DNA from: Hespellia sp.
GTDB taxonomy: Bacteria > Bacillota > Clostridia > Lachnospirales > Lachnospiraceae
Direction of reading: 5' to 3'
Assembly: GCA_028694105.1 (NCBI GenBank)
Contig: JAQUUC010000008.1
Location: 34,230-98,229, forward strand
Length of the DNA stretch: 64,000 nucleotides
The notes beneath the pieces were generated by a model that did not search any database, was not told the origin of the DNA, and saw only the letters and a program-made list of their open reading frames with translations. Below, piece by piece: positions 27,944 through 35,526 of the stretch. The first letter of the stretch is position 1. The number at the start of each line of letters is the position of its first letter. Made by a program: the position numbers and the translations under genes.

Positions 27944-29056
27944 ATGGGAAAAGTTAAAATTGCAATCGTAGGATGTGGTGGAATCGCTAACCAGAAACAT
28001 TTACCATCATTGGCAAAATTTCCAGAAAGAGCAGAGATTGTTGCTTTCTGTGATATCATTCCAGAGAGAGCTGAAAAAGCAAAAGCTGATTATGGAGTAG
28101 AGAGTTCTAAAGTTTACACAGATTACAAAGAGATGTTAGCAGACACAAGCATCGAAATCGATGTTGTACATGTATGTACTCCAAACGTTGCTCACTGCCC
28201 AATCACAGTAGCTGCATTCGAAGCTGGCAAACATGTTATGTGTGAGAAACCTATGGCACACAACACGGAAGATGCTCAGAAGATGATCGATGCCTGGAAA
28301 AAAGCAGGAACAAAATTCACAATCGGATATCAGAACAGATTCCGTGATGATACACAGACATTACATGCTTCATGCGCTGATGGCGAATTAGGAGAAGTTT
28401 ACTTCGCAAAAGCTCATGCACTCAGAAGAAGAGCTGTTCCTACATGGGGCGTATTCCCGAACAAAGCACTTCAGGGTGGCGGACCACTGATTGATATCGG
28501 AACACATGCACTTGACATTACACTTTGGATGATGGACAACTACGAACCAGAATCAGTTTCTGGACAGGTATTCTACAAATTAGGACGTCAGGCTGACGGT
28601 CCGGACGGAAATGTATTTGGTCCTTGGGATCCAGAGACATTCGAGGTTGAGGACTCAGCATTCGGATTTGTAAAGATGAAAAACGGAGCAACCATCTACT
28701 TAGAGTCATCATGGGCATTAAACATTCTGAAATCTATGGAAGCATCTACAACACTTTGCGGAACAAAAGGTGGAGCCGAGATTCACCATGGCGGAAGCTA
28801 CCCACAGGATGAATTAATTTACAATAACGTTGAACACAATCAGTTAATGGAAAAAGTAATCTCTCCAGCAGGAGTTGTTGACTTCTTCGAAGGCGGAGCA
28901 GCTGCAGAAGCAGTTCGCGAGCAGGATCAGTGGTTAGATGCAATCCTCAACGACAAAGAACCACTTGTAAAACCAGAGCAGGCATTCGTAGTAACTCAGA
29001 TCTTAGAGGCAATCTACAAATCAGCTGAGACAGGAAAAGAAGTATTTTTTGACTAA
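27944..29056 (+). CDS. dgpA: Gfo/Idh/MocA oxidoreductase, DgpA-like glycoside 3-dehydrogenase
   Basis: A 370-residue oxidoreductase; the start is the ATG 8 bases after GGAGA. Motifs are the Rossmann GxGGIA (IVGCGGIANQKHL), CEKPMAHNTED with the conserved Lys, and DIGTHALDI with the catalytic His. In strain PUE, DgpA oxidises the C3 hydroxyl of puerarin's glucose with NAD before C-glycosidic cleavage. Direct placement before DgpB- and DgpC-like genes supports the same role here. The assignment rests on family and neighbourhood, not on a database match. Confidence 0.8.
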   Translation: MGKVKIAIVGCGGIANQKHLPSLAKFPERAEIVAFCDIIPERAEKAKADYGVESSKVYTDYKEMLADTSIEIDVVHVCTPNVAHCPITVAAFEAGKHVMCEKPMAHNTEDAQKMIDAWKKAGTKFTIGYQNRFRDDTQTLHASCADGELGEVYFAKAHALRRRAVPTWGVFPNKALQGGGPLIDIGTHALDITLWMMDNYEPESVSGQVFYKLGRQADGPDGNVFGPWDPETFEVEDSAFGFVKMKNGATIYLESSWALNILKSMEASTTLCGTKGGAEIHHGGSYPQDELIYNNVEHNQLMEKVISPAGVVDFFEGGAAAEAVREQDQWLDAILNDKEPLVKPEQAFVVTQILEAIYKSAETGKEVFFD

Positions 29057-29082
29057 TCATTATTAAAATGGAACAGGGTATT

Positions 29083-29117
29083 GCACGCAGGCATCTATTT
29101 TATAGATGCCTCAGTGC
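29083..29117 (+). other. Hairpin in the leader of the dgpB-like gene
   Basis: AGGCATCTA and TAGATGCCT form a perfect 9-bp stem around 5 bases, extended by GCAC/GTGC, ten bases before the ribosome binding site. No T-run follows, so an mRNA processing or stability element is more likely than a terminator. Confidence 0.6.
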
Positions 29118-29137
29118 TCATAATAAGGAGAAATGAA

Positions 29138-29533
29138 ATGGCTGGCAGACAAATTTATAATCCGGATGGATTTAAAAACATCGAAAAAGATGGAAAAATC
29201 GTAGGATTTCAGTGCGAAATGAAAGCACAGTACTATCGTGGAATTACATTATCAATTGTAAGAGATATCAAAGTGAATGTTGACGGTACAGATTATAACA
29301 GAGAAGATGTACGCCTGAGTGTGAATGGTGAAACATTTACATTAGAAGAGATGCGTACAGTGATCGATTCAGATTATCGTTGGGAATTTGGTGATTATGC
29401 AACCGTAAGCGTTATGACAGAAGGCGGTTTAACAGCAGGAACACATCACATCAAAGCAGTACAGGTGATTGACCCATCATACATGCCATTCCAGGTGGAA
29501 GCGGTATGTGAAGCTGATTTCGATATTAAATAA
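29138..29533 (+). CDS. dgpB: C-glycoside deglycosidase beta subunit (DUF6379, DgpB-like)
   Basis: A 131-residue all-beta protein; the ATG after AAGGAG is in frame, while the track starts further upstream inside a hairpin. Recognisable stretches are GFQCEMKAQYYRGITLS, YRWEFGDYATVSV and GGLTAGTHHIKAV. These fit the small beta subunit of C-glycoside deglycosidases (DgpB, CarB), which forms a complex with the TIM-barrel alpha subunit and shapes the active site. The alpha-subunit gene follows 14 bases later. It is the only such subunit in the window, although eight TIM barrels are present. Confidence 0.82.
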   Translation: MAGRQIYNPDGFKNIEKDGKIVGFQCEMKAQYYRGITLSIVRDIKVNVDGTDYNREDVRLSVNGETFTLEEMRTVIDSDYRWEFGDYATVSVMTEGGLTAGTHHIKAVQVIDPSYMPFQVEAVCEADFDIK

Positions 29534-29547
29534 GGAGGAACGAAAGC

Positions 29548-30606
29548 ATGAGCTATGATATTAAAAGAAGTGTATCCCTGTACAGCTATCAGGATGAATA
29601 CTACGATAAGAAGTTAGATTTAGAGGGCTGTCTCCGTGAGACGGCAAAGGCAGGAGCAACAGGCGTGGAACTCTTAGCGGAACAGATGATTCGCAGATTC
29701 CCACTTCCGATTGAAGACGAAGAATTCAGAGCACAGTGGTTTGAAATGTTAAAGAAATATGGTTTAGAGCCATCTTGCTACGATGCATTCTTAGAGAATC
29801 ACATTTATGACAACCGTATGCTTTCCCTTGGCGAGCAGATCAATATGATGAACAGAGATATCCGTCTTGCATCTATGCTTGGATTCCCAGTGCTTCGTAC
29901 ACTGGTTTCAACACCTATGGATGTTATTGAAGGAAGCCTTGAATACGCAGAGAAGATGAATGTTAAGATTGGTCTTGAAGTACATGCACCATTCTCACTG
30001 AACTCTGGATGGGCTGATGGATACATGGAAATGATCCACCGCACAGGAACCAGATATTTCGGATTTGTTCCGGATATGGGTATTTTCTGTAAGAATATCC
30101 CGGATGTATTAGCTGATAAAGCAAGAAGACACGGTGCAAAAGAAGAATGTATCAAGATTGTTGATGATGCATATGCAGCCCGCATGGCAAAAGGATTCGT
30201 TAAGATTAAATACGACTTGAATCTTGGAAAAGCCAACATGGAATATCGTATGGCAAACGGAATGCAGGAAATGATGGATGCAGTGAAAGCAGCAGGCGGT
30301 GGCCCGGCTGATATGGAATATGCAGCAAACTCATTTACTTATTCATGGTCAGATCCTCAGGACCTTGTGGACAACATTGACTATATTTTCCATACACATG
30401 CAAAATTCTACAATGTGCATGAAGATTATGTTGAGACAGCAGTTGCAATCCCAGAAGTCGTAGAAGCATTTAAGAAAGCCGGATACAAAGGTTTCTTAAG
30501 TTCAGAATACGAAGGCGGAGAGCACTTAAGAGCTGATATGGAAGTTGACAGTATTGAACAGGTTCGTCGTCATCAGGAAGCTATGAGAAGAGCAATCGAA
30601 GGCTAA
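29548..30606 (+). CDS. dgpC: C-glycoside deglycosidase alpha subunit-like TIM barrel (DgpC-like)
   Basis: A 352-residue TIM barrel, longer than its relatives here. Candidate metal ligands and catalytic residues are Glu144 and His146 (LEVHAPF), Asp176 (VPDMGIF), His282/His284 (FHTHAKF) and Glu320/Glu322 (SSEYEGGE). In known systems the alpha/beta complex breaks the C-C bond between a 3-oxo-glucosyl unit and an aromatic ring by base catalysis with a divalent metal. AAGGAGG lies upstream, directly after the DgpB-like gene. The aglycone range cannot be inferred. Confidence 0.82.
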   Translation: MSYDIKRSVSLYSYQDEYYDKKLDLEGCLRETAKAGATGVELLAEQMIRRFPLPIEDEEFRAQWFEMLKKYGLEPSCYDAFLENHIYDNRMLSLGEQINMMNRDIRLASMLGFPVLRTLVSTPMDVIEGSLEYAEKMNVKIGLEVHAPFSLNSGWADGYMEMIHRTGTRYFGFVPDMGIFCKNIPDVLADKARRHGAKEECIKIVDDAYAARMAKGFVKIKYDLNLGKANMEYRMANGMQEMMDAVKAAGGGPADMEYAANSFTYSWSDPQDLVDNIDYIFHTHAKFYNVHEDYVETAVAIPEVVEAFKKAGYKGFLSSEYEGGEHLRADMEVDSIEQVRRHQEAMRRAIEG

Positions 30607-30642
30607 GAAAAGCCACTTTGAAAAAGAAGGAGATTGAATATT

Positions 30643-31692
30643 ATGAAGAAAATGAAATTAGGTATTGTAGGTTTTGGTTTTATGGGACACTGTGATGCAG
30701 ATATGATGGCTACATTTGACGAAATTGATCTTGTGGCAGTAGCAGACACAAACCCGGAACAGCTTAAGGACGCACCGGAAGGCGTTGAGACATATGGAAA
30801 TATTGATGAGATGCTTGAAAAAGCGGATATCGATGTTGTTATGGTTTCAACTCCAAACCCAAGTCATCCGGAGATGGTAAAAAAGGCAGCAGCAGCCAAA
30901 AAACATGTGATCTGTGAAAAGCCAGCAGCGATGTCAGTTGCAGAATTTGACGAGATGGTTGCAGCCTGCAAGGAAAATGGCGTGATCTTTACCGTACATC
31001 AGCAGAGAAGATGGGATACAGACTATCGCATCATGAAAGAAGTATATGACAAGCAGATGGTTGGAGATATCTTTGTTATCAAATCTCAGCTTTATGGCGT
31101 GAATGGTAACATGCATGACTGGCATGTCTTCCCAGAGATGGGCGGCGGAATGCTCTATGACTGGGGCGTTCATCTGATTGACCAGATGCTGGATATGGTA
31201 AAATCCGAAGTAGTTTCACTCTATGCGGATGTGCAGAATGTCATCAACGAAAACGTAGATGATTACTTTAAGATTATTATGAAATTCAAAAATGGTATCA
31301 TGGCTGAGATTGAGCTTGGAACATACTATCTGACACCAAAACGTGCATGGTTCATCGGCGGTAACAGTGGTTCTGCGATCATGGATGGATTTGGCGGAGA
31401 AGGTAAGATCGTCCGTACAGCTCATTTACTTGAAAACGTACCGGGCAAGATTACAATGACAGCAGCCGGCCCGACAAGAAGTTTTGGACCACCGGCACCG
31501 GGACTTTTAACAGAAGAGCCACTTCCGGAAGTGAATGTTGCACAGAGAATGTACTTTGAACATTTCCTGAAAGCATTTAATGGAGAAGAAGAAATTATCG
31601 TAAAACCAGAGCAGGTAAGACGAGTTCTTTGTGTTATGGATGCAGTTAGAGAGTCAGCTAAAACTGGTAAATCAATCGCATTTGAACAATAA
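30643..31692 (+). CDS. Gfo/Idh/MocA family oxidoreductase
   Basis: A 349-residue oxidoreductase. The track begins at a TTG one base after the ribosome binding site; the ATG 10 bases after AAGGAG is a better start. Motifs are GIVGFGFMGHCDADMM, CEKPAAMSVAEF with the conserved Lys, and DWGVHLIDQ with the His. It is the last gene of the C-glycoside operon. It may reduce the released 3-oxo sugar back to the parent sugar or oxidise another glycoside. Confidence 0.9.
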   Translation: MKKMKLGIVGFGFMGHCDADMMATFDEIDLVAVADTNPEQLKDAPEGVETYGNIDEMLEKADIDVVMVSTPNPSHPEMVKKAAAAKKHVICEKPAAMSVAEFDEMVAACKENGVIFTVHQQRRWDTDYRIMKEVYDKQMVGDIFVIKSQLYGVNGNMHDWHVFPEMGGGMLYDWGVHLIDQMLDMVKSEVVSLYADVQNVINENVDDYFKIIMKFKNGIMAEIELGTYYLTPKRAWFIGGNSGSAIMDGFGGEGKIVRTAHLLENVPGKITMTAAGPTRSFGPPAPGLLTEEPLPEVNVAQRMYFEHFLKAFNGEEEIIVKPEQVRRVLCVMDAVRESAKTGKSIAFEQ

Positions 31693-31705
31693 AGCACCAT
31701 TTTTA

Positions 31706-31799
31706 TTTGTCCTCATTTGTCCTAACAGGAAAGGAAACTGATCTGTTAGGACAAATATCGTTGCGATTTTGGACTAATTCAAAGTGGTTGAAGGACAAA
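31706..31799. promoter_or_regulatory. Cluster of four GGACAAA half-sites with a 14-bp inverted repeat
   Basis: TTTGTCC occurs at 31706 and 31716, and GGACAAA at 31749 and 31793. The inner two belong to a perfect 14-bp inverted repeat (ATTTGTCCTAACAG / CTGTTAGGACAAAT) around 14 bases. No T-run follows the stem. It fits operators controlling the flavoprotein operon, shared with the C-glycoside operon. Confidence 0.65.
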
Positions 31800-31852
31800 A
31801 ATAAATGTAAAATGAATGTAATAAATAAATAAACGTAAGGAAGGTAGACACA

Positions 31853-33298
31853 ATGGCAAATTATGAGACACAAATCGTGGTAATTGCAGCGGGACCATCT
31901 GGCTTAGCATCAGCTGTTCAGGCAGCAGAAGATGGAGCAGAAGTAATCGTATTAGAGAAAGCCTCTGCAGTCGGTGGAGCAGCCAACATGGGTATGGGAC
32001 CACTTGGTATTGGAACAAAATACCAGAAACAGAACATGTATGAAATCACAGTTGAAAAAGCATTCAACATGTTTATGGAGTACACACATTATAACGTGGA
32101 TGCACGAGTTGTGAAACGTTACTTCGAGCAGTCCGCAGAGACCATCGAATGGTTGGAAGAGATGGGTGTTGAATTTGAAGGAGCATTCAAATACTTCCCG
32201 AAATCAGAAGCAACATGGCATATCGTTAAGACAGATCAGGGCATTGGACCTCGTGCTGCATCCTTCATGAACAAAGCACTCTATGCAAGAGCGCAGGAGC
32301 TTGGCGTAAAAGTCCTTCTTGAGACTCCGGCTAAAAAGGTTATCATGGAAGATGGACAGGTTGCAGGAGTATTAGCAACAGATAAAGATGGTAATGAAGT
32401 TGAAATCAAATGTAAGGCGGCTATCATCTGTACAGGTGGAGCAGGCTGCAATCCAAAATTCATCGAAGAAGAGACCGGATACAAATCAGGCGAAGACATG
32501 CATAACTTCCAGATTCCCGGAATTATGGGCGATGGACTTAAGATGGCCTGGGAAGCAGGCGCAGATCACCTTCCAGTTCGTATCGAACAGGCAGCTGCAA
32601 TTGAGGGCGTAGATGATCTTCCGGGCAGCGTTGGAAACATCATGAGTCAGCCGAACCTTCTTGTAAACTTACATGGAAAACGTGTGATGAACGAAGATCA
32701 GATGCAGAATACGACCTTCCTTTCAAATGTCTGCTCTCATCAGAAAGACAGAGTATGCGTGAGCATCGTGGATTCATCTATCGCAAAATACTACATGAGA
32801 AATGGTGTGGACAATGTATCACTTGTTCGTACAAATCCAGATGTATCTGATTTCATCGATGCTGTTAAGATGGCACAGGCAAACGGAAACGAAGGATTAT
32901 TTATCGCAGACAGCATTGAAGAACTTGCTGAGATGGCAGGTATTGATGTGGATAACTTAGTAGACACAGTTGATGAGTACAATGATTTCTGTGACAGCGT
33001 GGATGAAGAATTCTTCAAAGACAAGAGATACTTAAGACCACTTACAAAAGCACCATACTATGCAGCGAAGGTTCGTCCGGGCGGATATGGTACTGTTGGT
33101 GGAATTCGAATCAATGAAAACTGTGAAGCCTGCGGAAGTGACTTTGAACCAGTAAAAGGTTTATATGCAGCAGGAGCTGATGCTTGTAATCTTTACGATG
33201 ACAGTTACATGTTCTTACTTCCGGGTAACTCTATGGGATGGGCTGTAAACTCAGGTCGTATCGCAGGTATGAGTGCGGCAGAATTTGTAGAAGACTAA
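31853..33298 (+). CDS. FAD-dependent oxidoreductase (fumarate reductase/FAD_binding_2 family)
   Basis: A 481-residue flavoprotein. The N-terminal dinucleotide motif reads VIAAGPSGLASA, with Ala where the first Gly of GxGxxG is usual. Then come VLEKASAVGGAANMGMG and a C-terminal GLYAAGADACNLYDD with PGNSMGWAVNSGRIAG. The HxMGG substrate motif of fumarate reductases is replaced by YGTVGGI, so the substrate is unlikely to be fumarate. There is no signal peptide or flavocytochrome domain. Preceded by GGACAAA sites, it probably reduces or oxidises a double bond or ring in the aglycone, drawing electrons from neighbouring Fe-S proteins. Confidence 0.85.
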   Translation: MANYETQIVVIAAGPSGLASAVQAAEDGAEVIVLEKASAVGGAANMGMGPLGIGTKYQKQNMYEITVEKAFNMFMEYTHYNVDARVVKRYFEQSAETIEWLEEMGVEFEGAFKYFPKSEATWHIVKTDQGIGPRAASFMNKALYARAQELGVKVLLETPAKKVIMEDGQVAGVLATDKDGNEVEIKCKAAIICTGGAGCNPKFIEEETGYKSGEDMHNFQIPGIMGDGLKMAWEAGADHLPVRIEQAAAIEGVDDLPGSVGNIMSQPNLLVNLHGKRVMNEDQMQNTTFLSNVCSHQKDRVCVSIVDSSIAKYYMRNGVDNVSLVRTNPDVSDFIDAVKMAQANGNEGLFIADSIEELAEMAGIDVDNLVDTVDEYNDFCDSVDEEFFKDKRYLRPLTKAPYYAAKVRPGGYGTVGGIRINENCEACGSDFEPVKGLYAAGADACNLYDDSYMFLLPGNSMGWAVNSGRIAGMSAAEFVED

Positions 33299-33353
33299 AA
33301 GCCAATATTTTATGAGGAACTTAAGTAATCAGACAACTGAAAATTGAAAATAG

Positions 33354-33384
33354 AGCGGATTTTATATAAATCCGCTTTGTTTTT
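33354..33384 (+). terminator. Stem-loop terminator after the flavoprotein gene
   Basis: A near-perfect palindrome (AGCGGATTT ... AAATCCGCT) is followed by TTGTTTTT, 20 bases before the next ribosome binding site. Confidence 0.7.
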
Positions 33385-33416
33385 CAAAAGATAGAAAATA
33401 TAAGGAGGATTTGATT

Positions 33417-33944
33417 ATGAAAGAGACAGTCATTGATATCAAAAATAGAAGAAGCGTAAGAGAATACAAATCAGAACAGATTACAGACGAAGAATTATTG
33501 ACTGTATTAGAAGCTGGAATGAATGCTCCATCAGGCGGAAATAAACAATCAGCCATTTTTATTGCAGTGCAGAATCCGGAGTGGATTAAAAAGCTTTGCA
33601 AATTAAATGCTGAGATTGCGGGAGCACCGGAAGGATTTGATGTATTTTATGGAGCACCGACAATCATTCTTGTTCTTGCTAAAAAAGATGCACCGGATGC
33701 TGTGCAGGATGGAAGTCTTTGTCTGGGTAATATGTTCAATACAGCTTATGCAATGGGACTTGGCTCCAGATGGATCAATCGCATCAAACAGACATTTGAG
33801 ACGGAACTTGGAAAAGAACTGTTAAAAGAAGCTGGATATGAAGATGAATATATCGGGGTTGGCTCATGTATTCTGGGTTATCCGAAAAATGGATTCCCGG
33901 AGCCAATTGAAAAGAAAGCTGATTATTATAAAATTATCAAGTAA
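33417..33944 (+). CDS. Nitroreductase family protein
   Basis: A 175-residue FMN-dependent nitroreductase; the ATG after AAGGAGG is chosen over the track's TTG. The FMN-binding start is RRSVREYKSEQITDEEL, followed by MNAPSGGNKQ, the SLCLGNMFNTAYAMGLGSRW helix, and a C-terminal GSCILGYPK. It is at the short end for the family. It probably transfers electrons from NAD(P)H to an enone, quinone or nitro-type acceptor, and sits in the redox part of the island. Confidence 0.88.
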   Translation: MKETVIDIKNRRSVREYKSEQITDEELLTVLEAGMNAPSGGNKQSAIFIAVQNPEWIKKLCKLNAEIAGAPEGFDVFYGAPTIILVLAKKDAPDAVQDGSLCLGNMFNTAYAMGLGSRWINRIKQTFETELGKELLKEAGYEDEYIGVGSCILGYPKNGFPEPIEKKADYYKIIK

Positions 33945-34004
33945 TGTTTCGGATTGCTGAAAGAAAGTAAGCAGGCAAATGTGAAAGAGAGACAGGGGAT
34001 AGCT

Positions 34005-34349
34005 ATGGAAGAAAAAAATAAAGAAGTGATTCGCAAATTCTATCAGGAATTTTTCAATGACCATGTAATAGAATCTGCCGATAAGTATGTAAGAGAAGAT
34101 TACATTCAGCATAATCCGGGCGTCGATCAGGGAAGGGAAAGTCTGAAATCTGCATTTGCAGACAAGTTTATCGGAGATCCTGATTTCAGGCTTGACATCA
34201 AGATGATGATTGCTGAGAAAGATATGGTAGCAGTCTACTTAAAAAATGTTGCCCCGGATGGAACAACAAAATGCCGCGTGGTAGATATATATAGACTGAA
34301 AGATGGAATGCTTGCAGAACACTGGGATGTCTTACAGCCTTGCAACTAG
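34005..34349 (+). CDS. SnoaL-like (NTF2-fold) protein
   Basis: A 114-residue protein. The track's TTG start is replaced by the ATG 7 bases after a GGGGA. NKEVIRKFYQEFFNDHVIESADKYVREDYIQHNPGV and the closing EHWDVLQ are typical of SnoaL-like polyketide-cyclase-type NTF2 domains. Many relatives are of unknown function; some act on polyketide-like rings. Its placement between a nitroreductase and an MFS transporter fits aglycone metabolism. Confidence 0.8.
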   Translation: MEEKNKEVIRKFYQEFFNDHVIESADKYVREDYIQHNPGVDQGRESLKSAFADKFIGDPDFRLDIKMMIAEKDMVAVYLKNVAPDGTTKCRVVDIYRLKDGMLAEHWDVLQPCN

Positions 34350-34367
34350 TCTGAGAAAGAGGCGAAG

Positions 34368-35525
34368 ATGATTAAGAACAAGAAAAAAATGATAGGTGCC
34401 AGCGTTTTAATAGCAGCCTTTGCATATGGTCTTAATATTACCGGCATTTCACCGGTTCTTGGGTTGCTAAATGAAAAGTATACAAGCTATGGAACGAGTA
34501 TGGTTCAACTGTTACAGACGATCCCTTATCTGCTGATCATTGTGGGCTCGTTGAACGTCGGATGGCTGACAACCAAAATCAGTAAAAAAAGGATTGAGTT
34601 GTTAGCGATGGGAATCATCGGAATGTGCGGCATCATTCCGTTTTTTACGGAAAGCTTTCCTGCAATCATGATTTCGAGATTTCTGATCGGATATGGATTT
34701 GGTCTGATGGGGCCAATGAATACAGCTATTGTTACTGAATTCCTGCCGGCAGAGGAGATGGCGCCTTATCTTGGACTCAATGTAGTAGGTATGGGAATCG
34801 GAACTATGGTTGGAAATCTCATTGGTGGTTTCCTTGCAGGATTTGGCTATCGGTATTTTTTCCTTGTATATGTGATTGCGTTTATTGGCATGATTGGAAT
34901 CCGACTTGTACTGACGGAGACAGCACCTGTTGCGGCAGAATCCTATTCAAACGCAAAGTTAAACAACATGATTTTCATTTTAGCGTTTGTATCACTTATG
35001 CACTCACTATTCATTAATGCGTATAATACAAATATTGGAATTTATATCCTGAAAAATATTACAGAAAACCCATCGGCAACAGGTGTGGTAACTGCCTTTA
35101 ATGCAGCGTTTGCACTGATGGTTGGTCTTCTGTTCGGACGAATATTTGGATTGCTCAAACGATTCACGCTGCCCTTTTCAGTTTTGGCAGCAGTGGCCGG
35201 ATATGGAGCTGTTTTACTCATACCGGGAATGGCAGGTGTATATACTGCAAGTGCACTCTGCGGCATATCACTGAGCTGCTTTATGGCAATTTCTTCTTAC
35301 CTGATTTCTGTCTCGGTAGAACAAGAGGCGGTGGCCAAGGCAGCTGGCGTGTTCTCAATTGCAGGTGGAATTGGCGGTCTTATCGCACCAGTTGTTTTGG
35401 GAAACAGTGCCAGAGTGCTGGGCGGTAATTCGGCAGAGAATCAATTTATTGTTGCACTTTTGGGAATGCTCGTGCTTACAATTATAGTAACCATAATAAC
35501 TATGAAACCAAAGAAGGAGGATTAA
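34368..35525 (+). CDS. MFS transporter
   Basis: A 385-residue protein with about twelve hydrophobic segments in two halves. The loop LTTKISKKRIELLAMG is the MFS motif-A region. It is closely paralogous to the transporter at 42322, sharing the start, TEFLPAEE/AEFFEGDE and length. It likely moves the glycoside, the aglycone or an acid product; direction and substrate are unknown. The ATG follows GAGGCG. Confidence 0.88.
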   Translation: MIKNKKKMIGASVLIAAFAYGLNITGISPVLGLLNEKYTSYGTSMVQLLQTIPYLLIIVGSLNVGWLTTKISKKRIELLAMGIIGMCGIIPFFTESFPAIMISRFLIGYGFGLMGPMNTAIVTEFLPAEEMAPYLGLNVVGMGIGTMVGNLIGGFLAGFGYRYFFLVYVIAFIGMIGIRLVLTETAPVAAESYSNAKLNNMIFILAFVSLMHSLFINAYNTNIGIYILKNITENPSATGVVTAFNAAFALMVGLLFGRIFGLLKRFTLPFSVLAAVAGYGAVLLIPGMAGVYTASALCGISLSCFMAISSYLISVSVEQEAVAKAAGVFSIAGGIGGLIAPVVLGNSARVLGGNSAENQFIVALLGMLVLTIIVTIITMKPKKED

Positions 35526-35526
35526 A

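Noticed and set aside
31712-31758. 14-bp inverted repeat as an intrinsic terminator
   Set aside because: No T-run follows the stem, and the arms contain the GGACAAA half-sites found elsewhere, so an operator is the better reading.
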